Shown here piece after piece: positions 43,745 to 55,649 of a DNA stretch of 64,000 nucleotides (positions within the stretch are counted from its first letter, which is position 1; the number at the start of each line of letters is the position of its first letter). Origin of the DNA: Muscardinus avellanarius. Lineage: Eukaryota > Chordata > Mammalia > Rodentia > Gliridae. The DNA is taken from contig OY726559.1 in the NCBI GenBank assembly GCA_963383645.1, positions 122,498,721 through 122,562,720 on the forward strand, given 5' to 3'. The notes beneath the pieces are model-generated. The model was not told where the DNA came from, did not search any database, and saw only the letters and a list, made by a program, of their open reading frames with translations. Position numbers and translations under genes: made by a program.

Positions 43745-43942
43745 AAGGAATTTAACCAGATATCAAGGGCAATCAGATCTCAAATACTGACTTAGCAGGA
43801 TACTCACTAAAGTTGGGCTAGACAAAAACAGAACAAGGGCCAAAGCAGAGGCCTCGCTGAAAGGAGGCTTAGTCAGAGGGTTTACACTAGAGTTTGGCCA
43901 AGAATTTTTGTCACATTCACCCTAGAACTACATACTCTGCAT

Positions 43943-43943
<1 letters not shown>

Positions 43944-43997
<54 letters not shown>

Positions 43998-44000
43998 CGC
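43944..44000. repeat. (TG)n/(CG)n microsatellite
   Basis: About 22 TG units followed by CGCGCGCGCG. The alternating purine-pyrimidine run could adopt Z-DNA. Confidence 0.96.
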
Positions 44001-44002
44001 AT

Positions 44003-44165
44003 ATGCACACTGGAGAGTGAGCTCAGGGCACTCCGTCACTGAGTTACATCCCAAACCTTTTTGGAGACAGGTCTTGCCATGTTGCCCCAACTGGCCTCAA
44101 ACTTGGGATACTCCTGACTCAGGCTCCCAAGTAGCTGGAACTACAGGCAAGTGCCACTGCAGGAC
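44003..44165 (-). mobile_element. B1/7SL-type SINE, old
   Basis: Minus-strand: 'ggagacaggtcttgccatgt' and 'caagtagctggaactacagg' are typical 7SL-derived wording, diverged from the local dimers. Confidence 0.62.
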
Positions 44166-44223
44166 TACATACTTTTACATACAGTGACCCAGATAGGAAA
44201 AGGTAAGAATGAAAGGGAAGCAG

Positions 44224-44432
44224 AGCTGGGCGTGGTGGCGCACACTTGTAAGCCCAGCATTCGGGAGGCTGAGACCAGAGGATCGCAGTTCATAGACAGC
44301 TTGGCTACTTAATGAGGCTTTTTGCAACTGAGTGAGACCCTGTTTCAAAATAAAAAATAAAAATAAAAATAGGGCTGGAGGTGTAGCTCGGAGGTAGAAT
44401 GCTTCTGGGTTCCATCCCCAGTACCACAATAA
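44224..44432 (+). mobile_element. B1-dID SINE
   Basis: Full-length copy of the 'agaccagaggatcgcagttc' type. Confidence 0.9.
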
Positions 44433-44530
44433 AAAAAAAAAAGGAAGGAAGGAAGGAAGGAAGGAAGGAAGGAAGGAAGGAAGGAAGGAAGGAAGGAAGG
44501 AGAGAAAGGAAGGAAGGAAGAAAAGAAGGG
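44433..44530. repeat. (GGAA)n microsatellite
   Basis: About 18 GGAA units plus variants, grown from the SINE tail. GGAA arrays can bind ETS-family proteins. Confidence 0.95.
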
Positions 44531-44639
44531 TGGAGAAAAGGGGAAATGGAGAAGAAAGATTTATAAAATTCTCCTTCAAATTCAGACTGTTTTGAGTATA
44601 GCTACATATATATTTGGTAGGATTTTATGAGTTTTGTTT

Positions 44640-44835
44640 GTCTTTGTGGCACTGGGGATGGAACGCAGAGTCGTTCTACCTTCGAGCTACACTAACAGCA
44701 CTATTTTATTTTTTATTTTGAAACAGGGTCTCACTAGATTGCTGAGAGTCTCGTTACTTTCTAAGACTGTCCTCAAACCTGTGATCCTCCAATCTCAGCC
44801 TCCCAAGTACTGGGATTACAGGTGTGTGTCACCTG
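44640..44835 (-). mobile_element. B1-dID SINE
   Basis: Minus-strand older-type copy. Confidence 0.87.
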
Positions 44836-45455
44836 TAATTTAAGGCTGCAATCTTTGGCTGCTAAATTTGGCTTTTGAAACAACCAAAAGACATTAGAGC
44901 CATTTATAGGAGGGTATTAAATTGAATAATACTGTCATGATTATAAAAATGAGTTAATGGTTCTTCTGTGGATTATAAATAGGGTGATCATCTGAACCCA
45001 TTTTTATGGAACTTTCCTAGTATGAAGACTGGAAATTTTCCTCAGTTCTAAGACTTAGGCAAACTTGTCCTGGTTATACAGTCCCATGACCTAGGAAATC
45101 CCTCCATCCTGGGAAAATTGGGATGGCCCACCACCCTTTTTGTAAACAGAGCCCTAAAGGAAGTTCCAAACTTACTTAGAGACATGACATGTAACAAATT
45201 AGGTGTCCAGATTTCAGTAAAAGAGTTATTTTATAAATAAAACCAAAATAGATTTAGTCACATATTATGTGGAAAAATACTCATCCTGACTCCTATTTAG
45301 TTAGACACAGCTTTAGATACTTTGATTCAAATACAAGTTCCATCACCTCTCCACAAGTGTTCAGCCAAAGAAAGTTTGCTTATTAAATTAAAATACTTCT
45401 GTATAATCATGTGTATGTTCATTTTATATTACTATATCTCTTTATGTTTTGCTAC
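44836..45455. other. unassigned DNA
   Basis: No gene recognised. 44980-45145 has paired phrases ('gggtgatcatctgaac' and 'tgggaaaattgggatggccc') that recall an ancient DNA transposon, but not firmly. Confidence 0.3.
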
Positions 45456-45470
45456 AAAAATCTTACTAGG

Positions 45471-48220
45471 AGCTTCCAGGAAGATGGCGACTGAGAAAAG
45501 CGGGGCTTAAGAGCCCCACTAACAACCAATCTCCATTACCACAAAATCAGTGCCTTTCATAGCCAGAAAACACCATCACCAGAGAAACAAAAAAATCACC
45601 AGGCTCCAGAGAGAAAGTGGACTGAGAACAGAGCTCAGAGCCACAGAGGAGATACACCGGCCTCACGCCTGAGGACACGGCAGCAGCGCCATACTGCTGG
45701 CGGCAGCGGCCAGTTCAACGGACGGCTACAGCAAGCCGAGGTGAGCCGCTGCAGAACAGCCAGGCGGGATTTTTCAGCGCAGGGAGCATCTAAAGCTCCC
45801 AGTGGCTGAGCTCAGCACACGCTGCAGGGACTCAGAGTGGAACTCAAAACTAAGAAGAAATAAGCCAGCCTCATGGCCAAGGGCGTAGCAGCGGCGCCAT
45901 ATTGCCACCGGCGGCAGCACAGCGAATTCACCAAGTCCAGTACAGCTACATCTGCGAACTCAAGAACAGTGAGTCAAATTGCGGGCCCCAGAGGAGAAAT
46001 CCCAGTACTGTACTCCCTCGGACTTGACCCAGTGGGGGAGTGGCGGTGGCAGAGATATCACACCATAGGAGAACATGCAACCTGGCACCCCCCCACAGTC
46101 TAAAGCAGCCTCTATCGACTCTCTAGGTTGGAGACTCTGTGATACAACCCAGTAAAGGAGTAGTGGTGACTGAGATACCACAGACTCGAGATCCAGAGCA
46201 CCTTAAGTGAAGCCGGGAGTGACCCAGGGAAGAACCCAGAAAAGGCACAAACTTCCGAAATCACGGGAAAGAGGAATAACACTGGAGCAATGAATGCCCA
46301 CAACCCCACAACATCAGAACCCAATAAAACAGAAAATCAGAGATTTCTAGAAGATCAAATCAGGAAAATAACTGTAGAAATAATAGAGGTGTTTTGAAAA
46401 GAATTCAGAGAGAGCCAAAGAGAGATAAAGGATGCAATTAATGAAGTAAAGGCCTCAATTCAAAGTACAAACAACCGATTAGACCACATGGAGAACAGAA
46501 TCTCGCTCTTAGAAGATGATCATTCCAAAAATGAATGCATAGTTTCTAATCTAGAAAAAAATACCCAACAGCAGGAATCTGACATTGAAGAAATATGGGC
46601 CCATTTTAAGAGAGCTAATCTAAAAATAATTGGAATAGAGGAGGGAAAAGAAAGTGAAACCAAAGGGATCAACAATCTCTTCAAGGAAGTAATAGCAGAA
46701 AATTTTCCAAACATAAAGCAAGAGGTTGATACACAGGTCCAGAAAACTTATAGAACTACCCTTAGACAGGATCGGAGAAGAGGATCCCCATGCCACATAA
46801 TTGTCAAAATGACCAATGTGGAAGCCAAGCAGAGAATCTTAAAGGCAACAAAAACAAAGGGCCAAGGGACATTCAGAGGCAAACCAATTAGAATCACTCC
46901 AGACTTCCCAAACCAAGTCATGAGAGCCAGAAGGGCTTGGAGTAACATATTCCAAACTCGGAAAGAAAACAACTTCCAGCCAAAAATTTTCTACCCAGCA
47001 AAACTTTCTACAAATTAGATGGAGTAATAAGAAGCTTCCATGACAAACAGAAACTGAAGGAATTTATGTCTTCAAAACCAGCACTAGAGAAAATACTCAA
47101 AGAGATTAACTACAAAGAAGAAATAGGTAACACACATCAGAACCAGAGAAACAAGATTTTCCATCCAACAGACAACTAAGATTGGTTATATGTGGAGATT
47201 CATTATTTATGTTAGTCTTTTACCTATCTCTAAATTGTATTGTTTGCCTTTATTGTTGTTAATTTTTAGGATTTCTAGTTGGAATATTAATATACCTTCA
47301 GATATAGCATTTGGAAATATTTTATCCAATTCTATTAGTACTTTTAACTCTGTTTACATTGTCTATGGATATACAATATTTTTTTTATTTTTTAGGGAGT
47401 TTGTATACTCTTCTGTTGCCTGTGCCATTGAAATCATATCCAAGAAATCACTGTCAATTTCAATGTTGTGAGGTTTTATGACCCAGATATTCTAAAAGTT
47501 TATAGTCTTAAGATTTATATTTAGGTCTTTTATCTATTTTGAGTTAATACTTGTATATGGATTAGGTAAGGGTCCAATTTTATTCTTTTCCATGTAATTA
47601 TTATTTTTCAACAATATTTAGTTAAAAGATTATTATTTCCACCACCAAATGTTCGTGGAAACCTTGTCAAAAATAACTTGACAATATAGGGAAGAATTTA
47701 GCTCTAGGCTTGTATTTAACTCCAATGGTTTATATATCTGCCTTTAGAACAGTACTACACTGTTTCAATTATTGTAGCTTTATATGGTTTGAAATCAGAA
47801 AATATACATCTTCTAGCTTTGTTCTTTTTTGAGATTGTTTTGGGTATCTAGAATCCATATTCCATATTAGGATAGATTTTTTTCTGAAAAATAAATATAC
47901 AAATATATGATAGTTTCACCTAAAAAAATAGAAAAAAATATTCTCTGGTAAGAAAGAAAGCAAAAAGAAATATTGAAATGTTATCTTTAAGTCATCAAAA
48001 GCTTGGTATCAGACAAATGAAACTGTTATGTGAGATTATCATTTTTAATTTTGGATTAATTGCTATAAAACTAGATGTCAACCACTAAGCCAAGCATGGG
48101 AAGGAGGGATGGGGTTAGAATGGGGTGGGGATCGGTTGGGGGCTGACTGGGTGATGTGTGCATGTATGTCTACAAAAGTTTGTATCCCACTATGATGTAT
48201 GAATACAGTGCACCATTAAA
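45471..48220 (+). mobile_element. chimeric half-L1 element, copy 3
   Basis: Same plan as copies 1 and 2: CpG-rich 5'UTR from 45472, ORF1 region 46263-47180, antisense ORF2 block (about 47270-47890), G-rich tail (48095-48145) and 'cagtgcaccattaaaa'. The duplication AAAAATCTTACTAGGA lies at 45456-45471 and 48221-48236. The insertion is complete, about 2,750 bp, with no sense ORF2. Confidence 0.9.
46263..47180 (+). pseudogene. ORF1: L1 ORF1, copy 3 (broken)
   Basis: The start codon is ACG instead of ATG (46263-46265). The same CGA-to-TGA stop as in copy 1 is at 46395-46397. A one-base loss near 47008 shifts the end. Between these the frame 46488-47018 is open and encodes the end of the coiled coil and the RNA-binding domains. 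Confidence 0.86.
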
Positions 48221-48571
48221 AAAAATCTTACTAGGAAAAAAGACATAGATTTAAATTTGTTATTCATTCGCTTGTAAGGTACAATACACATTGTTACTAT
48301 ATGTAGTAAGCAAAATGTGCATGTGTGGTCTTCTGTGGAGAAGCAACCTTCATCCTCATCTTCTCTAAACTCTGCTGTTTTACTCATTTTACCAAGGGGT
48401 GTATTGCAACTTTTCAAAGTAAAAAGCTGTCACTTCTTCAAGATCAGTAAAAGAGAGAAAGTGAGAGAATATCCAAATATGAAAACAAAGGAAAGAACGT
48501 TGAGGTAGAAACTAAAACATGCTAAGGTCCTTTTCTTACTTTTGTTTGTTTGTTTGGTTGGTTGGTTTTGT

Positions 48572-49002
48572 AGTGCTAAGGATTGAACCCAGGAGCATTC
48601 TACCTCTGAGCTACATTCCCAGCCTATTATATTTTTTATTTGGAAGCAGGGCCTCACCAAGTGCTGAGAGAGTGTCTCATGAAGTTGCAGAGGCTGGCTT
48701 CAAACATCTGATCGCTAGTGTGTGGTGCACGCTTGTAATCCCAGTACTTGGGAGGCTGAGACAGGAGGATCATAGGCCAGCTTTGGCTACTTAGTGAGGC
48801 CCTCTGCAACTTAGTGAGACCCTGTTTCAAATTAAAGAATTAAAAAATAGGGCTGAGGATATAGCTTGGAGGTAGAATGCCCCTAGATTAAATTCCCAGT
48901 TCCAAAAAAGCACCCCCCCAAAAAAAACACCCCACAGGATCCTCCTGTTTCAGCCTCCCAAGTGCTGGGATGACAGGCATGCAGAACCATCCCCAGCTCC
49001 CT
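48572..49002 (-). mobile_element. B1-dID SINE (minus) split by a plus-strand copy
   Basis: The outer minus-strand element lies at 48572-48712 and 48935-49002. A plus-strand copy (48713-48910) sits in its B1 arm near 'cttcaaacatctgatc', with a C/A-rich junction at 48909-48937. Confidence 0.85.
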
Positions 49003-49640
49003 TTCTTGTTTTTAACAGGGTGCCTGTAGCCTTAGCCTGATGTGGTTGGAAGCTCTTCTTTCATTTCTCACTCCATTGAACTTGTGTTGTTTGTTTGGGC
49101 AGCTACAAAGCCTTAACATACTTAGGTGGCTTCTGGCTTCGGGTGAGCTGTACTTGATGCATTTTCTTCTCCAATTGGCATCTTTTCTAAAGGACAAATA
49201 CCATAGCTGACCACGGCACTCTGGGAATTTCAGAAGCTGTCACAAGGTTCTTGGGTAAATTGGTTCTGGTCTAAGGAAAGGTCTCAGAGAACTAGAGTAG
49301 CAAGAGTCTATGGAAATAGACCTCAATTCTGCTTTTACCAAGAAAGTAGAAGCAACCAGAAGATGACTGTAGTACTTTCCATCATCATATTTGTGACTTT
49401 TTGCCTTTCATTCCTATAGGGTGGACAAATTGTCCTGGGTCAAAGTCACCTTGGACCTTGCCCCTGAAGCCCTGGGCCCCCCACACCTATTAGATTAGTC
49501 TTTCCATCACTGTCTCCCCAGCATCTTACAGTTCCCCTCTCTATTCAGTCACTCCAATCAACACGCAAACCTCGTTCTCTCTGCAGATATAGATATGACA
49601 GATATATAATAAGTATATATTATCAGTCATCTAAAATAAA
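49003..49640. other. unassigned DNA
   Basis: No gene or repeat family recognised. Confidence 0.35.
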
Positions 49641-49643
49641 TCT

Positions 49644-49768
49644 AGCCGAGCATAGTGGCACATACCTGTAATCCCAGCACTTGGGAGGATGAGACCAGAG
49701 AATCGCAGGTTCACAACCAGCCTCGGCAACTTAGCAAAGCCTTCCACAACTTAGTGAGATCCTTTCTC
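49644..49768 (+). mobile_element. B1-dID SINE, ID arm missing
   Basis: B1 arm and linker followed by a long A/GAAA tract. Confidence 0.85.
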
Positions 49769-49847
49769 AAAAAAAAAAAAAAAAAAAAAAAAAAGAGAGA
49801 AAGAAAGAGAGAAAGAAAGAAGAAAGAAAGAAAGAAAAAAGAAAGAA
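49769..49847. repeat. poly-A / (GAAA)n tract
   Basis: About 25 A followed by GAAA and GA units, tail of the preceding SINE. Confidence 0.95.
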
Positions 49848-49925
49848 TAACTTTGTCCTCCTCTAACTGCCCCTTCCTGCCATCTAAGTTTCCTTACATC
49901 ACTATTTTTTTTTTATTTTTTATTT

Positions 49926-50335
49926 TTTGGTATTGGAGATTGAACCCAGAGGCATTCTATCTCTGACCTACACCCTCAGCCCTATTTTTTTTTTACAGGT
50001 CTGGTGATGGAACCCAAGAGCATTCGAACTCCAAGCTACACCCCCTGCCCTATTTTTTATTCTTTATTTTGAAACCGGGTCTCACTGAATTGCAGAGGGC
50101 CTCACTAAGTAGCTGAGCTGCCCACAAACCGTGATCCTCCGGTCTCAGCCTCCGGAATGCTGGGATTACAAGTGTGCACCACCACACCCAACTCCTATAT
50201 TTTATTTTTTAAACAGTCTCACTAAGTTTCTGAAAGCCTCACATTGTGGCTGAAGCTGGCCTTGAACCCATAATTTTCCTCTTTAAGTCTCCCAAGTATT
50301 GGGATCACAGGCATTTGTCCCCATACTCAGCTCAC
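49926..50335 (-). mobile_element. B1-dID SINE (minus) split by another minus-strand copy
   Basis: Outer parts are the ID arm at 49926-49990 and the linker plus B1 arm at 50195-50335. A complete second copy fills 49997-50193 in the outer copy's A-rich linker. Confidence 0.85.
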
Positions 50336-50339
50336 ATTA

Positions 50340-50340
<1 letters not shown>

Positions 50341-50379
<39 letters not shown>

Positions 50380-50520
50380 TATATATATACAGTATATATA
50401 TACAAAATATATATATATATATACAGTAATGTATATATATTTACACAGTGTGTATGTGTGTATATATATATCCAGTAATGTATATATATTTACCATATAT
50501 ATATATATATATATATATTT
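50341..50520. repeat. (TA)n microsatellite with interspersed motifs
   Basis: Long TA runs broken by repeated 'cagtaatgtatatatat' and 'acagtatatatatac' units. The tract is self-complementary and could form cruciforms. Confidence 0.95.
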
Positions 50521-50539
50521 CCACCCAGTAATATAAATA

Positions 50540-50740
50540 TTTGCACTGGGAATAGAATCCAGGGGCATTCTACCTCTGAGCTACATTCCCAGACGTGTTT
50601 TTCTTCTTTATTTTGAAACAGGGTCTCACTAAGTCGTCAAGAGCCTCACTAAGTAGCTGAGGCTGGCCGTGAACCTGTGATCCTCCTGTCTCAGCCTCCC
50701 AAGTACTGGGATTACAAGTATGTGCACTACACTCAGCTCT
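50540..50740 (-). mobile_element. B1-dID SINE
   Basis: Full-length minus-strand older-type copy right after the TA tract. Confidence 0.9.
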
Positions 50741-52384
50741 CACATTACTATTTCTAAGGTAAGTTGTCAATATTCAGTGTCTCCACTCACTTCTTCATAT
50801 CAGAGCTTCATTTCAGTTTTCTACAATCATGTTTTCTTTCCCATAATTCCACTAAAGACATTCTCAGGATCACCAGTAGATCTCCAAGTCTTCCGCACAA
50901 GTCCTGTGTCTCAGTAAGCCACTTAGATCCTGGGACAAGGTGCTGCCCAGTGGTCCTCTTATGTCCCTCTGTGGCTCCTTCTCAGTCTACACAATTGTAG
51001 ACTTCTTGTGTAAACTTCTTCTGTTCTTTAGATGGACTCACTCACTGGATCCTATCCAGTCCCAGGGCTTTAACTCCTATTTACCTTTATGGCAGTAACT
51101 CCCAGATCTTTATTCCCTAGCCCTGATATTTCCCCCAAGCTCCAGACTTAGTGAATCCTGACACCTGCTCGGAATTGCCCTTAGATGTCTAATAATAGTT
51201 TCAACTTGAACATTTTCAAAACAGAACCTCATCTTGTCTCCCAAACCTGTTTCTCCCACAGTTTTCTTCACCGCAGCTGCTAGCTTTTCTCTTCTCCAGT
51301 AGCTCAGGATGTGCACGTAAGGCTCACTCTTGATCACTCTTACACCTAGGTATCATAAAAGTCCAATTGACGAGCCTTGTCTGACCTCCACTAGTGATGG
51401 CCAGGCCTGAAGGTCCTCAGGATTCCCAGTAGACCACATCCAGGAGTGGCGCCATGGTCTCCCTCACTGTTCTAAGGCTTCTAGGATGGGATATGAAATG
51501 GTAAATCCAAAATTTTTGAGGAAGGTGACATATACCACGAACAGACTGAGTTTCTGCATCAAATTGAGCACTTAAACTTTTCTGAAACCTGTGGGGGAAA
51601 AACTCATGGGTGGAGTTATCAGGGCTGGATCCTTCTGGGATCTAAAGTTGCCCATCTCAGTGACCGGAGGCAATCATGTGGACTGGGTGGGGTCGCATAG
51701 ATTAGAAAAAAAGATTAAAGGAATTACTCAAGGCTTTTTCTTTTTTTTTTTTTTCTCTTTTACTCAAGATTGCATTTGCATCTCAGAACCAAGAAAAGCC
51801 TCCTTCCCTTTTGAAAATGCCTGTTTTCATAAAAGTCAAAAAGGTTGAGTGTGTAAGAAATTGTCTAATGAATTCCAGGAACTGGTGGATATGTTTGAAG
51901 AATGATATGGCTTCTTATTTTAAAACCATGAATACTTGAAGCATAATGCAAATACTTCGCTTCCCTAGGCCGACCTGTCTGGAATTCCTCCATTCCCTGG
52001 ATATGTTCTTTTCATGGCTGACCTGCAGGTGGCGCTGTAGCCACAGAGGACTATGGAGACAATGGGTGGGATGGAATGCTTGACGCATACAGGTATGGTT
52101 AGGGTTTTGTCCAAAAACTTGTCCTCTTGGTGCCGGATATGATTCATTAAGTGAGAAGATGACTATAGCACTGCACAGGTACAATGACAATCTGTGAGAT
52201 GACCCATCTCCCATTGATCTCAAACCCTTGGACTGAGAGCGTTGACCATCTATGATCTCTTTCATGTACCATCTCTTTCATCTCCCAGAAGGGTGACAGG
52301 ATAAAAAAAAAAAAAAAAATTCTTTCAAATACATTCAGAATGCCCTTTCCATGTAAGATTGCTAATATCTATAAAGAAAAGGCA
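50741..52384. other. unassigned DNA
   Basis: No gene recognised. 50780-51340 is C/T-rich with L2-like tone but no decisive phrase. Short T (51738-51755) and A (52303-52319) runs mark possible retroelement tails. Confidence 0.3.
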
Positions 52385-52573
52385 TCTAGCCAAGCATGCA
52401 ATGCATGACAACTTAATCCCAGCTGCTCCAGAGGCTGAGGCAGAAGGATGGCAAGTTTGAGACCCACTTCAGCAATGTAGCAAAACCCTGTTTCAAAAAG
52501 TTAAAAAAAATTTTTTAAAGGGCTGTAGATGTAACTTAATAGTAGAAAATTGCTGGGTTCAATCCCCAGTACT
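52385..52573 (+). mobile_element. B1-dID SINE, old
   Basis: Diverged copy ending in a CA repeat (52574-52600). Confidence 0.75.
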
Positions 52574-52973
52574 ACACACACACACACACACACACACACG
52601 TATCTCTGGGGGATGTAGCTGGCTTCCAGACTCAATCCAGCAGGCCAGCATGCTTCCCTTCCCCTACACATCCCACCTCTGCCAAACCTTGTAGATCAAA
52701 TTGCTATTAGACATACCTGACTTGGCAGAAAACCAAACATGGTTCAGATATAAGTTGTAGTAATTAATCCACTTGCTTTGTACTCAAATTGCAAGAAAAA
52801 TGTTACTTCTTTGTTTTTCTATAATTCATCTGCTCATCCATAGGGAACTGGTAAAAAAAAAAAATCCTAATTTTTACTCCAGTCAGTTAAATTTAGTTCA
52901 GCCAAATAATTCAGTGACCCCTCTATGTGAATTCTCTTTAGTTTCCTTAGGTAAAATAATAAGTATTGGCTGG

Positions 52974-53175
52974 GTATAGTGGTGCATGCCTGTAATCTCA
53001 GTACTTGGGAGGCTGAGACAGGAGGATCACAGGTTTGAGGCCAGCCTCAGCAACTTAGTGAGGTCCTCTGCAACTTAGTAAGACTCTGTTTCAAAATAAA
53101 AAATAAAATAAAATAGGACTGGGTGTGTATCTCGGAGGCAGAACATCCCTGAGTTCCATCCCCAGTAACACAAAA
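52974..53175 (+). mobile_element. B1-dID SINE
   Basis: Full-length older-type copy. Confidence 0.9.
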
Positions 53176-54006
53176 GTAAAGAGTATATTTGTTTCCTCTC
53201 CATCACCTTGTTTTCCCCCAACATAGTTCCTGTGTATATTGAGATCTGTAATAGTTTAGACAGACCGGGCAATGGTGGAGTGGCTGGATTTTCTATTTCC
53301 TGGACTGGTGACCACAGAAGTATTTTTTTCCAATGTGGCCTTTTAAGATAATGTAATTATCTCTGAAATCTGTGGTTCTAGTATCCTCAGAGTTCCTACT
53401 CTACTACCTTTGTTTTGGCCAGAGTCCTCCCTCATGCGCCTCTGTGTCCCTTGACCTCGTGTCTCACCTGTACAACACCCGCCATGTGGGCCCGGGTGAT
53501 GGCTCACGCTCTTCCATCAACCTCCCTCCCACTTCCACCCCCTCACCGCCACTCCTTGCCAATCTTCTGGCCTCTGATCTTTTGGCTTCTTCTTCGTCTC
53601 CCTTATTTCTTCCAAGTCCCTTAGACTAGGCGGGGCAGTATTAGGCAACTCATTCATTCAGGCATTATCTCCTTTGAAGGCTAGAGCAGCGAGCCTCAGG
53701 ACCTGGCTTTCACCCACGGAGAGGACATATCCTCTAGAGTTCAGAAATGAACGCTATAACTTGAGACCCCTCTCTCTTAGTTCCCAATAAATCCTATTTC
53801 AGGAAGTCCTTCTGGACAATGCCTAACTACACCTTGTTGTGGAATAAATGCAAAATATAATCAAAGCACAAACATCGGAATTTACTTCATTTGCTTTGTC
53901 CTAGAGCAAAATGGTACAACGTGTACAAAATGGTAGCCACTAGCTCCAGCTGGCTATGTAAATAAAGTTAAAATAATTAAACTGAATTAAAATTAAAAAA
54001 TCACAG
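53176..54006. other. unassigned DNA
   Basis: No gene recognised. Part of 53400-53830 is C/T-rich and could be an L2 relic. Confidence 0.3.
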
Positions 54007-54210
54007 TCAGCAGTGGTGGCACATGCTCATAGTCCCAGTTATTGGGAGACTGAGACAGGAGGATTGCAGTTTTGTGATTAGCTTCAGCAATTAGTGAGGC
54101 CCTTCACAGCTTAGTGAGATCTTCAAAACAAAGAATAAAATAGGGCTGAGGATGTAGCTCAGAGGTAGAATGCCCTTGGGTTCAATCCCCAGTACCACAC
54201 ACACAAACAA
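54007..54210 (+). mobile_element. B1-dID SINE
   Basis: Moderately diverged plus-strand copy. Confidence 0.86.
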
Positions 54211-54586
54211 AAAAAAATCACATCTTCAGTCATACTAGCCACAATTCAAGTTTTCAGTAGTCATGTGTGCCTACTGGCCCTGTATTTAACAGAAACAGCA
54301 ACATCATCAAGGGAAGTCACATTGGACGGCTACTTTAGAGGAATTCTACACTTCTTCCCTTTCCTGAAGCACTAAAATGCTTTATTTAGATAGATTCAAA
54401 GCTTTCTGTAAGAATAAGTTCTGCAGGATGTAGAACTACATCTGAAAACACATTTTGAGACAATTACTAGCAGTGATTCTTTCTCTGGTTCCCCAGGAAG
54501 CGGGTTAGTCAATAAGCCCCACCCATGTTCCCAAGAGGAAGCAACATAAATTATGGAGCACAATATAAGCCCCCAATTTTATATAA

Positions 54587-54783
54587 GCTGAGTGTGGTGA
54601 TGCAACACCTGAAATCCCAGTATGTGGAAGGCTGAGACAGGAGGATTGCAGGTTCAAAGACAGCCTCAGCAGGAGTGGGATTCTCATCCATCTAGTGAGA
54701 CCCTGTTTCAAAATAAAAATTAAAAAATGGAGCTGAGGGTGCAGCTCAGAGGTAGAATGCTCCTGGGTCCTATTCCCAGGAAC
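54587..54783 (+). mobile_element. B1-dID SINE
   Basis: Plus-strand copy ending 'tcccaggaac' without a clear poly-A. A partial minus-strand ID arm (54828-54862) follows. Confidence 0.84.
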
Positions 54784-55059
54784 ATTTGCCATTCTTTAAC
54801 TTTGGGTTTGTTTGGTTTTCTTTTTCTTTTTGCTGGGAATAGGACTCAGGAGCATTCTACCTTTTTATTTAAAAATTATTTAAATAAAATAAATCAGAGA
54901 ACTAACCCAAGTACAGGGTCTTCTGAATATGGCCTTGTGTATCTATATAGATCTCACATCTATGAAACTGGCCTTGTTCTATGATAATCACAACAAATGA
55001 GAAATCAAGGCAGCTCTGTGGGCTTACTGGGGAATTTACTCTTGAGCCACCATGCCAGA

Positions 55060-55627
55060 GCCCGCAGCTGCACTAAGATGGCTGAGCTCAGAAGTTAACT
55101 CAGACAGCTTCCCAGGGAATGCCTACAGCTAAAGGTAGTTGCCGAGCCTAAAACAAGTGACAAGAAATAAGGGCCCAACCTGTGTTAGAAAGCTGTAAGG
55201 TCCAGGCATGGTAGCCGATGACAGCTGCATATGCTCCCATTACATCCAGGGATGTATCCACCCAGAAAAGCAAGACTTCTCACAGCCATCTTTTTAAAAA
55301 CTACTGGAGGACAGCCACACATAATGGTACATGCCTATAATCCAAGTACATGGGAGGCTGAAGCAGGAGGGTCACAGGTTTGAGGCCAGGAACTTAGCAA
55401 GAGTGTGTCTCAGATTTAAAAATAGAGTGTCTTACCTTCAAGGCACTCCACTATGTCACTCTCTCTGACATAGTGCTTTATAATTTCTGTCCCTTCGTTC
55501 TACCTTTATAATAATAAAATTGCTTAAACTTACAGCAGAACAGTTCTGGCTATTCTTTTCTAAAAGTAGCTAAGAACAAGAATTCTACCTTGTTCTTGGC
55601 TACTTTTACATCTCACACTGTAACCAT
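55060..55627 (+). mobile_element. ERV2-like LTR (probable 5' LTR)
   Basis: The right part holds 'ataataaaattgcttaaac' (polyadenylation signal) and runs to 'cactgtaacca' before a primer-binding-like site. A truncated SINE (55311-55425) interrupts it. The left edge is uncertain. Part of it (55430-55540) is repeated at 56575-56722. Confidence 0.5.
55311..55425 (+). mobile_element. B1-dID SINE fragment
   Basis: B1 arm and short linker only. Confidence 0.75.
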
Positions 55628-55628
55628 T

Positions 55629-55648
55629 TTGGCGCCCACATGTGGGTC
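55629..55648 (+). other. primer binding site (tRNA-Lys-like candidate)
   Basis: TTGGCGCCCACATGTGGGTC lies just after the LTR end. TGGCGCCCA..GTGGG is close to the Lys-type site used by class II ERVs. Confidence 0.6.
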
Positions 55649-55649
55649 T

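Noticed and set aside
44980..45145. Possible ancient DNA transposon
   Set aside because: A few suggestive phrases but no terminal repeats seen. Left as unassigned.
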